DNA from: Chloroflexota bacterium | GTDB taxonomy: Bacteria > Chloroflexota > Anaerolineae > Fen-1058 | Direction of reading: 5' to 3' | Assembly (NCBI GenBank): GCA_016219235.1 | Contig: JACRBO010000603.1 | Location: forward strand, 1-17,213 | DNA: 17,213 nt | In this document: positions 7,766 to 15,386 of the stretch, piece after piece | How the letters are laid out: every line of letters starts with the position of its first letter | Numbering within the stretch: position 1 is the stretch's first letter | The notes under the pieces: model-generated | Seen by the model: only the letters and a program-made list of their open reading frames with translations | Told to the model about the DNA's origin: nothing | Database searches by the model: none | Program-made: the position numbers and the translations under genes

Positions 7766-7878
7766 GACGAAAGACATACGCCCAGAGGCACATTAGCCGG
7801 GATTATTTCAACGGTGTGCAAACCCGTGTGCCGCATAATGCAGTCAATCTCAAAATGGCCTATTAGGGAGCACATCTT
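7766..7878 (+). other. Leader region of the second gene run
   Basis: The 113 bp between the terminator and the glycosyltransferase start should contain the promoter of the second unit. A CATAAT (7834-7839) could be a -10 element, but I see no good -35 at 16-19 bp. AGGGAG (7865-7870) is a good ribosome site 8 nt before the ATG at 7879. No small coding frame is convincing here. Confidence 0.4.
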
Positions 7879-9138
7879 ATGGAGACAGTCCGCGTGAACG
7901 AGCGTGTCGAAAAAGTAACAGACTGGTCAACGTACAAGTTGTCCGTCATCATTCCGGCCTACAATGAAGAAGACGGCATTGCCGAGATCGTCGATCGGGT
8001 GTTGGCGATTCAACCTCAATTGGAAGCGGTGGGCGTGGAAGGCCCTGAAGTCATCGTGGTGGACGACGGCAGCAAAGATCGCACCGTCGAGATCGTGCGC
8101 AGTTACAGCAATGTGCGCCTGATCATTCACGCGCAGAATCGCGGCTACGGCGGCGCACTGAAGACCGGCTTCTCTAACGCCACCGGCAATTTGCTGTCCT
8201 TCCTCGACGCCGACAGCACCTATCCACCCGAACACTTCCCCGCCTTGTGCCAGGAAGTCATCAAAGGCGCGGATCTGGTCATCGGGTCGCGCATGGCCGG
8301 CGCCAAGAGCGAAATGCCCAGGACGCGGCGACTGGGCAACTTCATCTTTGCCAACCTCGTCAGCCTCGTCGGCAATCAACACGTCACCGACAGCGCCAGC
8401 GGCATGCGCGTCTTCCGCAAAGAAACACTGGAGCGCATGTACCCCCTGCCCGACGGCCTGAACTTTACGCCCGTCATGAGCACGCGCGCCATCCACGAAG
8501 GCTTGAAGATGGTGGAAGTGCCCATCCCGTACAGTGAACGCTCGGGCCGTTCCAAGCTCAGCGTCGTCAAAGACGGCATGCGCTTCTTCAACTCCATCAT
8601 TTGGACGGCTTTGTCGTATAATCCTGTGCGTGTCCTCGGTCTCATCGGCTTGGCGGGCATCGGCTTTGCAGCCGTCGTCGCACTGATGTTGATCGTTTTA
8701 CGCGCGAACGGCATCAATCAACTGGGACCGTGGGGCATCTTTGCGGTCTTCAGCGCGGCTGTGCTGGGCGTGGCGGGTGTGTCGCTGTTTAGTCTTGGCG
8801 CGATGTTCAATTATCTGGTATCACTCTTCCAGAAGAAGGTGGAACAGCGCGGCCTGTTTGGCAAACCGATTTTCAATCCGCCGCTCGATCGGCAGTTCTG
8901 GTGGATCGGCGGACTGGCCGTCAGCGCCGGGTTCGTGGTCGGCGTGGGCACGCTGGTGCTGGGCTTCAACGGCTGGACGCTCGATCAATTGTGGCTGTGG
9001 ATGTTGACCAGCGCCATGTCCACCATCATCGGTATTCAACTCATCGTAGCCTGGATTGTCATGCGCGTGCTGGAAGAGGTCAGCATCCGCGAAGTGAAGC
9101 AAGCGTCTGATATGTTGGGCAACGCTAAACGCGAATAA
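7879..9138 (+). CDS. Family 2 glycosyltransferase with C-terminal membrane helices (DPM1/GtrB-like)
   Basis: The enzyme should transfer a sugar from a nucleotide donor, most likely to a polyprenyl phosphate or glycolipid at the inner face of the membrane. The GT-A domain shows PAYNEED (26-32), the donor-binding VVDDGS (60-65) and the metal-binding Asp-Ala-Asp at 110-112. It also has 'ADLVIGSRM' and the 'SERSGRSKLSVVKDG' element (219-233) typical of dolichol/undecaprenyl phosphate sugar transferases. Four membrane helices follow (about 252-275, 288-312, 341-363, 372-396), as in GtrB- or DPM-type enzymes. The 419-residue length fits a GT2 plus membrane-tail architecture. The start is supported by AGGGAG 8 nt upstream. 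It leads the second transcription unit and is followed by the radical SAM gene. The sugar used cannot be read from the sequence. Confidence 0.92.
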   Translation: METVRVNERVEKVTDWSTYKLSVIIPAYNEEDGIAEIVDRVLAIQPQLEAVGVEGPEVIVVDDGSKDRTVEIVRSYSNVRLIIHAQNRGYGGALKTGFSNATGNLLSFLDADSTYPPEHFPALCQEVIKGADLVIGSRMAGAKSEMPRTRRLGNFIFANLVSLVGNQHVTDSASGMRVFRKETLERMYPLPDGLNFTPVMSTRAIHEGLKMVEVPIPYSERSGRSKLSVVKDGMRFFNSIIWTALSYNPVRVLGLIGLAGIGFAAVVALMLIVLRANGINQLGPWGIFAVFSAAVLGVAGVSLFSLGAMFNYLVSLFQKKVEQRGLFGKPIFNPPLDRQFWWIGGLAVSAGFVVGVGTLVLGFNGWTLDQLWLWMLTSAMSTIIGIQLIVAWIVMRVLEEVSIREVKQASDMLGNAKRE

Positions 9139-9184
9139 CATTCGATAACAGCCGATGCTTTCATCGGCCCCCAAGGAAATGGGC

Positions 9185-10921
9185 ATGGACAATACGCAAG
9201 AAGTGATTCCGCTGGAGCAGCAACTTAAACAAAATCTGGGCACGCGCTCGGTGAAAAGCCTGCCGCTGCCGAAGTTCCCAGATGCCGATCTGGCCGTGCG
9301 CGCCAAAGGCGTGCGCCGCCCGCCGTACAAGACCGATGTGTTATTGGTGAACCCCCCCACCCCCGATAAAGCGATCTGGATCCGCAGCCAGCACCGGGTG
9401 GGCCGCAAGAGCCGCGAAAACATGATCTGGCCGCAGATGGAACTGGCGCAGATGGCGGCCATGCTCGCGCCCGATTACACCGTGGCCGTGATCGATGCCA
9501 ACGCCGAGCGCATGTCGTGGCCGGAATTCGAAGCGAAGTTGAAGGAACTGCGCCCGCGCTTCTACCTGACGCAAGTCACTGCGCCGACGCTGACCAACGA
9601 TATGTACGGCGCGTTTCTGGCGCGCAGCCTGGGCGCGATCACGCTGGCGTTTGGCACGCACGTTACGCCGATGCCGCGCGAAACGCTGGAGCAATTCCCC
9701 GCGCTCGATTTTGTGCTGCGCGGCGAACCGGAACTGACCCTGCGCGAACTGCTCAACACCATCATGACCGTCAACGGCGAGTGGCATCTGGCCGACGGCA
9801 AACTCGTCCGCGCCGATGGCAAAGTCACCGACGAAGACGGGCATTTGGCCTTCATGATGAAAGATGCCGATCCGATGTGGGAACCGGCCTGGGCTGTCAC
9901 GCCCGCCGAAGAACCCGTCGTCGACGATCGCATGCGCATCACTCCGTCGCACCTGGCCAGCATTCGCGGCCTGGCCTGGCGGCAGGGCACAGAGGTGCGC
10001 GTCAACTGGGATCGCCCCTTCATTCGCAACCTCGACGATCTGCCCATTCCGGCGCATCATTTATTACCCTTCGATAAATACCGCATCCCGATGATCAAAG
10101 GGCCGTACACCTTCATCGTCTCCAGTCGCGGCTGCACGGCGGGTTGCAAGTATTGCATCAAACACGTCAGTTATCAATTCTCCATTCGCGTGCGCACGCC
10201 CGAGAACATCATGAAGGAACTGCGCGTGCTGCGCGATCTGGGCATCAAGCACGTGAACATGTATGCCGACCTGTTCACCGTCAACCGCGAACAGGTGATG
10301 GGCCTGTGCAAGTTGTTGATCGAAGAAAAACTGGGCCTGACCTGGACCTGCAACAGCCGCGTCGATTACGTCGACGAGGAAATGCTGCAACTCATGGGCA
10401 AGTCCGGCTGTATCTACATCGCGTGGGGTATCGAGTCGTCCAACGAGCAGATTCTCAAGAAGGCCGCCAAGGGCTATCGGCTGGAGCAAGCACCACGCGC
10501 GCTCAAGTGGGCGCACGCCGCCGGCATCAAGAACTGGGGCTACTTCATCATCGGCCTGCCCGGCGAGACGGAAGAGACCATCAAGGCTACGATCAAGTTT
10601 GCCAAGGCCCTGCCGCTGGACATCGCGCTGTTCCACGTGGCTGCGCCGTATCCGGGCACGCCCTTCTTCTTTGAAGTGCTTGAAAACAACTGGTTCCGGC
10701 CCGGCACGCAGTGGGAGCAAGTGGACATGGACAAGTCCACGGTGCTGGACTATCCGGGCCTGAAAGCGGAAGAATTGGAATACTGGCAAAAGAAAGCCTT
10801 CCGCGAATGGGCCTTCCGGCCCGGCCCGATCTGGACGTACCTGAAAGGCATGGCCGATCCGCGCGCGTGGAAGTCGGCGCTGGAAATTGGCCTGTCAACG
10901 CTGGGTTGGGTAAGAAGTTAA
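9185..10921 (+). CDS. B12-binding domain radical SAM protein
   Basis: A cobalamin-binding domain (about 45-190; 'KTDVLLVNPP', 'YTVAVIDANAERMSWPEF', 'FVLRGEPELTLRELL') precedes a radical SAM core with the [4Fe-4S] cluster motif Cys-x3-Cys-x2-Cys (Cys317, 321, 324), a SAM-binding 'ESS' region ('WGIESSNEQILKK') and 'IIGLPGETEETI'. Such enzymes catalyse difficult methylations or rearrangements, often on lipids or sugars. The substrate here is unknown. Between the two domains is an extra segment of about 80 residues rich in Asp, Gly and Lys (about 195-275) that looks like an insertion. I chose ATG 9185 because AAGGAA (9173-9178) lies 6 nt upstream. An in-frame ATG at 9155 lacks a ribosome site. 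It follows the glycosyltransferase closely, so the product may act on the same lipid-linked glycan, which is an inference. Confidence 0.9.
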   Translation: MDNTQEVIPLEQQLKQNLGTRSVKSLPLPKFPDADLAVRAKGVRRPPYKTDVLLVNPPTPDKAIWIRSQHRVGRKSRENMIWPQMELAQMAAMLAPDYTVAVIDANAERMSWPEFEAKLKELRPRFYLTQVTAPTLTNDMYGAFLARSLGAITLAFGTHVTPMPRETLEQFPALDFVLRGEPELTLRELLNTIMTVNGEWHLADGKLVRADGKVTDEDGHLAFMMKDADPMWEPAWAVTPAEEPVVDDRMRITPSHLASIRGLAWRQGTEVRVNWDRPFIRNLDDLPIPAHHLLPFDKYRIPMIKGPYTFIVSSRGCTAGCKYCIKHVSYQFSIRVRTPENIMKELRVLRDLGIKHVNMYADLFTVNREQVMGLCKLLIEEKLGLTWTCNSRVDYVDEEMLQLMGKSGCIYIAWGIESSNEQILKKAAKGYRLEQAPRALKWAHAAGIKNWGYFIIGLPGETEETIKATIKFAKALPLDIALFHVAAPYPGTPFFFEVLENNWFRPGTQWEQVDMDKSTVLDYPGLKAEELEYWQKKAFREWAFRPGPIWTYLKGMADPRAWKSALEIGLSTLGWVRS

Positions 10922-10927
10922 TCAAGC

Positions 10928-11011
10928 AGTCGAATAGTCAATTGGTCGATTGGTCAATCAGTTACCCGTTCACCAGTTACCGATTGACCGACTACCAGTT
11001 ACCGATTCACC
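10928..11011 (+). repeat. Eleven degenerate 7-8 bp tandem units
   Basis: The stretch divides without gaps into eleven units: AGTCGAAT, AGTCAATT, GGTCGATT, GGTCAATC, AGTTACCC, GTTCACC, AGTTACC, GATTGACC, GACTACC, AGTTACC, GATTCACC. AGTTACC recurs at 10960, 10975 and 10997. GGTCAATC (10952-10959) is the reverse complement of GATTGACC (10982-10989), so part of the array can also fold. It resembles the short heptanucleotide-type arrays known in other bacteria. Confidence 0.65.
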
Positions 11012-11014
11012 ATC

Positions 11015-11051
11015 CCCAGGCCGTTGATGCGACGCCGATCAGCGGCCTGGG
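11015..11051 (+). other. 14-bp hairpin just before the ligase gene
   Basis: CCCAGGCCGTTGAT (11015-11028) pairs with ATCAGCGGCCTGGG (11038-11051) over 14 positions, with a single T-G wobble and a 9-nt loop. It ends 11 nt before the first ATG of the ligase gene, where no ribosome site is visible, and has no T-run. It may end the radical SAM transcript or control ligase translation. Confidence 0.75.
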
Positions 11052-11062
11052 TTCACGAATAG

Positions 11063-12655
11063 ATGATGATGCGCGTGCGCCGTTTCACATTCGATTGGCA
11101 GATCGTGCCGTTTGCGCTGTCGGCGCTGTCAGGTTTGGCGCTGGCTTACAATCAACCCGTCGCAGTGATCCGCTGCGCGTTGATCGCGATCGGCGTGATG
11201 CTGTATCTGTTCTGCGCCAACGCGCGCGACGCTCAGACCCGATCGATCCTCCGCGCCCTGTTAATCGTGCTGCCGGCGCTTATCACCATCTATTTCGTGC
11301 TGACGAATGATTGGGCGAAATCGAGCAACAAGTTACCATTGCTCAGCGCCCTGCCCGCGTTGATCGGCGGCCTGCCGCAGTTCAATCCGAATGTGGTGGG
11401 CGGCTCGCTCGCGATGCTGCTGCCTTTGCAGTGGAAGGCGCTGGAACACCAACAACGTGCGATCAAGTTCGGCGTCATCGCCATCACCTTGATCGGGTTG
11501 GCCTTGAGCCTGACGCGCGGGGCATGGTTGGCGCTGGCACTGGTGAGCGGCCTGTGGTTCGCCTGGCGATGGTTGAATCAGCGAATGGCAAATCAGCGAC
11601 AGGCCAGATGGATTTGGTTGGCAGGTGTACTTGCCTTGGCCGTGATCGGCGGAGTGGTGATCTTCGCAACGCCGTTGGGTGATCGCCTACTAGGCTTGGG
11701 CGGCGATCGGACGCACATCTGGCGTAACAGCCTTGCGCTCGTCGGCGACTATCCGCTGAGCGGCTTTGGCCTGGGCAGTTTCGAGATGGCTTATTCAAGT
11801 TATGCGCTGTTGACGCACGTGGGCCATACCGTGCACGCGCACAACTTGTGGCTGAATGTGTGGCTGGAGCAAGGGCTGTTGGGCCTCGTCGCGCTCATCG
11901 GATTGGTGTTCAACGCCTGGTGGCCGCGATCCGGTTCATCGGGCTGGCGTATGGCCGCTCTAGCCTCACTAGGCGTCGTGTTGATTCATACGCTCGTTGA
12001 TGATCCGTTTTATGGCTATGGCGGCCCGTTGATGTCGGTGTTGTTTGTGCCACTGGGCCTATTGCACAGAAGGGGTAACTCAACCGGAGTCGAGGCGTTA
12101 GCCGGATCACGCATCAAACCAAGCCCCACCTTCGCGGTGTGGGCCATCGCCGCGCTTGGTGTCGCAATCCTGTTTGTCTTACCGTCTGGCCGCGCCGTCA
12201 TCGAAGCCAACCTGGGTGCGATCGATCAAACCCGCGCGGAACTTTCGGTGTATCATTGGCCTGAAGTCGGCTTGCAAGATGTTCTGCGCGAAACCGGCGG
12301 CGTCGAGTTGGGATCAGCCATCGGGCATTATCAAGCCGCATTGGCGTTAGATGCGGCCTCGGCTTCAGCCAATCGCCGCCTGGGGCAGATTGAATTAGCG
12401 CGCCGCCAGATCGACGTGGCGTGCGATCACCTGCAACGCGCAAATGCGACCGCCGACCAACGGGCGACACGTCAACTGTTGGGCGAGTGCTACGCCCTGC
12501 GCGGTGAGGTCGAGCAGGCCGTAGCCGTGTGGAGCACGATCGACTTGAGTCAGGGCCAGTTGTATGCGCGTGATTGGTGGTATGGCACGCACCTCGCGTC
12601 GCCGGATCAGGCCCAGGCCTTGACACAAGCCGCCGAAGCACTGCGTGCGCAGTAG
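11063..12655 (+). CDS. O-antigen ligase/polymerase (Wzy_C-type) with TPR-like tail
   Basis: The family moves or polymerises lipid-linked glycans on the outer face of the inner membrane. About ten hydrophobic segments cover residues 12-380. The diagnostic block is present: 'LSLTRGAWLALAL' (148-160, conserved Arg152), 'GDYPLSGFGLGSF' (228-240) and 'HAHNLWLNVWLEQGLLG' (258-274), with the catalytic-type His in the large loop, then 'LVDDPFYG' (311-318). The C-terminal ~120 residues (about 410-530) are soluble with TPR-like helical pairs ('AIGHYQAALALD', 'ANRRLGQIELARRQIDVACDHLQRA' in part, 'GECYALRGEVEQAVAVW'), probably protein-binding. Three in-frame ATGs (11063, 11066, 11069) are possible starts, none with a clear ribosome site. 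A repeat array and hairpin lie directly upstream. Polymerase versus ligase cannot be decided from sequence alone. Confidence 0.85.
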   Translation: MMMRVRRFTFDWQIVPFALSALSGLALAYNQPVAVIRCALIAIGVMLYLFCANARDAQTRSILRALLIVLPALITIYFVLTNDWAKSSNKLPLLSALPALIGGLPQFNPNVVGGSLAMLLPLQWKALEHQQRAIKFGVIAITLIGLALSLTRGAWLALALVSGLWFAWRWLNQRMANQRQARWIWLAGVLALAVIGGVVIFATPLGDRLLGLGGDRTHIWRNSLALVGDYPLSGFGLGSFEMAYSSYALLTHVGHTVHAHNLWLNVWLEQGLLGLVALIGLVFNAWWPRSGSSGWRMAALASLGVVLIHTLVDDPFYGYGGPLMSVLFVPLGLLHRRGNSTGVEALAGSRIKPSPTFAVWAIAALGVAILFVLPSGRAVIEANLGAIDQTRAELSVYHWPEVGLQDVLRETGGVELGSAIGHYQAALALDAASASANRRLGQIELARRQIDVACDHLQRANATADQRATRQLLGECYALRGEVEQAVAVWSTIDLSQGQLYARDWWYGTHLASPDQAQALTQAAEALRAQ

Positions 12656-12677
12656 TTGTGTAGTGCGCTAGTTTTTT
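12647..12677 (+). terminator. Weak possible terminator after the ligase gene
   Basis: GCGCA (12647-12651) can pair with TGCGC (12664-12668), a 5-bp stem that begins inside the ligase gene's last codons, followed after three bases by six T residues (12672-12677). The stem is short, so it would at most cause partial termination before the Asp-box gene. Confidence 0.3.
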
Positions 12678-12713
12678 GCGGTAATAGCATCGATCATTGA
12701 GGACACGATTTTT

Positions 12714-15383
12714 ATGAAGGTCCAAATCAAATTCATCGGCTGGTTGTTGGCCGCAGTGGGCGTGCTGGCCGTGGCCGCTCAGACTTTTGCACAGGCCGCT
12801 GACGGTCTGTGGGCGACGCCGGCCAACATCTCACGCTCCGGTGCGGCCTCGCGCCCGGCCATCGCCATCGATGCCAATGGCACGCGGCACGCCGTCTGGT
12901 GGGATGAGACTGTCGGCGAATTGTACGCCCGCAGCACAACCACGGCCACGACCTGGAGCGAACCGATCCGGCTACCCGCCATCTTTGGCCGCCGCGAACT
13001 GGATGTCACGACTAATCGACAGACGATCTCACCACCGCGCACAGTGCGCCTTCTTACCGACGGCGATACAACCGTGCATATCTTCTGGTACGACAGCAAC
13101 TCACAGCTGCTCAGCGCCCGCAATATCGCCGGGGCATGGGGCGATTCGACCGTGCTGGCCGAGGCCGCCGCTGCCTCTGAAGCCGCGCCTGATGGCAGCG
13201 GCTTGCATCTGGCCTACATCCGACCAATCGATTCCACAGCGGCGCCTGCGGGCGTGTATTATCGAACAACGACGGCCGCTGGCTGGGGCCAGGCCAGGCT
13301 GGTATCAGGCTCCGCCTACTTCCGGGGTATACAAGTCGCCGCCGCGCATGTCAGTGTGGCCGGCGATCAAGCCGATCACGCGCTCGTCACGTGGGACGAT
13401 CCCCGTCTGGGCCAGAGTTACCTGGCACGCTCGGCCGATGCCGGCGCAACCTGGAGCGAACCACAAGCCCTGGCCGGAACGCAAGGCAATCGCGTCCAAC
13501 GCGCGCGCGTAGCCGTGACGCCCGGTGGCGCTTTTCTGTTGCAATGGCAAGAGACCGGCTTTGGGGCGTGTGGCTTTGTTCAACAAATATCGAGCGACGG
13601 CGGCGAAACGTGGACTGCTCCGGAAGTCGTATTGAGCAGCATCAGCCGGTGCAGCGCCGATTGGTCGTACCAGCCCGACGGCCAACAACGGCTATGGCTC
13701 ATCAGCCGCGCCTCGGCCACGCAGTTGGCGGCGGGCACCTCCTCTGCCACCGTCGCCGCGTGGGACGGGCAAACCTGGTCGCTGCCGCGCGATGTCTCGC
13801 TAACGTTCTTCGACACGACCTCACAGCGTTCGGTCGCGCTAAATTGCCTGGATGTCGCCGTAGCCGGCGAGACGCTGGGCGTCATCGGCTGCGATACAGG
13901 CCGCGATATTTGGGCGACGACGAATGAGGCCGACTTAAGCGATTTGCTGCCCAAACTCGACATCAAGTGGACCCGACCGGAAAGCTTAATGCCGCGCGCC
14001 GGAGCCGCCGCCCCCGCTGATCTGCCCGATGTTGTGGCAGACAACGAGGGCAACTTCGTCGCGGTGTGGAGCCAGATCGCAACCGAGGATCAACGCACGA
14101 CGATTTACGCGGCAGCCGCGCGCGACGGTCGCTGGGCTGCCGGAGCGCCGCTAACGGCCAGCAGTTCAGCCGCGCTGACGAATGATCAACGCACGCCGAA
14201 GGCCGAACAGCCGGCGGTAGTGGCGGATACCAAACAACACGTGCATGTGGTGTGGAGCGGTGGTGTTGACGGCGAGAATTATCATGCGTGGGCGTACTTA
14301 CGCGATGCGGGCAGCGGTCAGGGCTGGTCAGGGGCAACGGCGGTCTCGCCCGACGGGCGGTTGGCACGCCGGCCGGACCTGGCGATCAATCCGCAGAACG
14401 ATGACTTGTACGTGGTGTATGCGCTGCCGTTCAACGAACAACGCGGCATTTACTTCACCCGCTCGACGGACGACGGTTCGACCTGGCTCACGCCAACCGT
14501 CGTCATCGATGCGGCGGCGGCGCAGTGGCCCAGTGTGGACAAGCCGCGCCTCGTGTTCGATGCCCAAACCAATACACTGCACACGGCGTGGCTGCGCACG
14601 TCCCTGCCCGGCCAGGCGACAACCCAGGCGGTGTACTATGCGCGCTCGACGGATGGCGGCCAAAGTTGGAGCACCGCCGTCGAGGTAGCGAATGGCCTGG
14701 TCGATTGGCCGCGCCTCGCCGTGCCGCAAGCAGGACAAGTGTATCTGGTCTGGACACGAGCGCAGCCGCAGGCTGGAGGAAATCAGCTGACGGTCTTAGG
14801 ACAGTATTCGCTGGATGGCGGCCGGCGCTGGTCGGAAGCCAAGTCGATTCGCGGCTTCGAGCGCATCGACGGCCCGGCCAGCCTGACGACCGATGGCACC
14901 GGGCAGCTGTTCATCGACGGCGTGGGCCAGGGCGCAGGCGGTGAAAGCAGTCTGCTGCATGCCGAAGGCAACGGGCAAACGTGGGGCGCAGCTGAGACGA
15001 TCGGGTTGGGACAGATCGCCAATTCGGGCAACGGTGCATCGACCGCCCTATCGTCATCGACCGGCCGCTTAAGTGCAGTCATACAATTGTGGACGCTGCA
15101 ATCGAACGGCACCAGCCAATTCGCGATCGCGGCGACGGGGTTACAACTCGCGACCCGATCGACCGTGGCGCCCCTGCCGACCTTTACACCGCTGCCCAGC
15201 CCGACAGCCAGCGCGGTCCCGACGCCCGTACCCACGGCCACGCCGCGACCGCAATTACCGGACAACGTGCAGCAGACCCCGCCGAAGAGTGGCGGTGTGC
15301 CGCCATTGGCGCTGGGCGGCGCATTGGCGGCTATTCTGGTAGTCGGCGCGGTGTCGGTGACAATCTATCTACGAAGGCGATAA
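12714..15383 (+). CDS. Secreted Asp-box (BNR) repeat protein with C-terminal membrane anchor
   Basis: An 889-residue exported protein. The N-terminus is a Sec signal (hydrophobic 8-24, likely cut after Ala-Gln-Ala at 26-28). The body is built of beta-propeller repeats with Asp-boxes at 240-247 (SADAGATW), 293-300 (SSDGGETW), 584-591 (STDDGSTW), 645-652 (STDGGQSW) and 699-706 (SLDGGRRW). This is the repeat of sialidase-type propellers, and two propellers in tandem would fit the length. I see no RIP-type motif or Arg triad of true sialidases, so enzyme activity is doubtful. A short Pro/Thr linker (about 819-847) leads to a membrane helix (about 864-886) and a terminal Arg-Arg-Arg, so the propellers are displayed outside the cell. 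GAGGA (12699-12703) supports the start. The epimerase gene begins 3 bp after the stop. It might bind or process the glycan made by the locus. Confidence 0.85.
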   Translation: MKVQIKFIGWLLAAVGVLAVAAQTFAQAADGLWATPANISRSGAASRPAIAIDANGTRHAVWWDETVGELYARSTTTATTWSEPIRLPAIFGRRELDVTTNRQTISPPRTVRLLTDGDTTVHIFWYDSNSQLLSARNIAGAWGDSTVLAEAAAASEAAPDGSGLHLAYIRPIDSTAAPAGVYYRTTTAAGWGQARLVSGSAYFRGIQVAAAHVSVAGDQADHALVTWDDPRLGQSYLARSADAGATWSEPQALAGTQGNRVQRARVAVTPGGAFLLQWQETGFGACGFVQQISSDGGETWTAPEVVLSSISRCSADWSYQPDGQQRLWLISRASATQLAAGTSSATVAAWDGQTWSLPRDVSLTFFDTTSQRSVALNCLDVAVAGETLGVIGCDTGRDIWATTNEADLSDLLPKLDIKWTRPESLMPRAGAAAPADLPDVVADNEGNFVAVWSQIATEDQRTTIYAAAARDGRWAAGAPLTASSSAALTNDQRTPKAEQPAVVADTKQHVHVVWSGGVDGENYHAWAYLRDAGSGQGWSGATAVSPDGRLARRPDLAINPQNDDLYVVYALPFNEQRGIYFTRSTDDGSTWLTPTVVIDAAAAQWPSVDKPRLVFDAQTNTLHTAWLRTSLPGQATTQAVYYARSTDGGQSWSTAVEVANGLVDWPRLAVPQAGQVYLVWTRAQPQAGGNQLTVLGQYSLDGGRRWSEAKSIRGFERIDGPASLTTDGTGQLFIDGVGQGAGGESSLLHAEGNGQTWGAAETIGLGQIANSGNGASTALSSSTGRLSAVIQLWTLQSNGTSQFAIAATGLQLATRSTVAPLPTFTPLPSPTASAVPTPVPTATPRPQLPDNVQQTPPKSGGVPPLALGGALAAILVVGAVSVTIYLRRR

Positions 15384-15386
15384 TTC

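Noticed and set aside
7811..7839. Promoter with CATAAT as -10 before the glycosyltransferase gene
   Set aside because: No -35-like hexamer at 16-19 bp spacing; the match is too weak to list as a promoter.
9155..9184. Earlier ATG for the radical SAM gene
   Set aside because: No ribosome site precedes 9155, while AAGGAA sits at proper spacing before ATG 9185.
10928..11011. Short repeats considered as a CRISPR array
   Set aside because: Units are only 7-8 bp, contiguous and degenerate, with no spacers and no cas genes nearby.
10711..11310. 199-codon plus-strand frame across the radical SAM/ligase junction
   Set aside because: It overlaps two clear genes in another frame, reads through the repeat array and hairpin, and has no recognisable motif.
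15270..15383. C-terminus of the Asp-box protein as an LPXTG or PEP-CTERM sorting signal
   Set aside because: Helix plus Arg triplet fits a tripartite layout, but no LPXTG, PEP or other known sorting motif precedes the helix and no sortase or exosortase is in the window. A plain membrane anchor is simpler.
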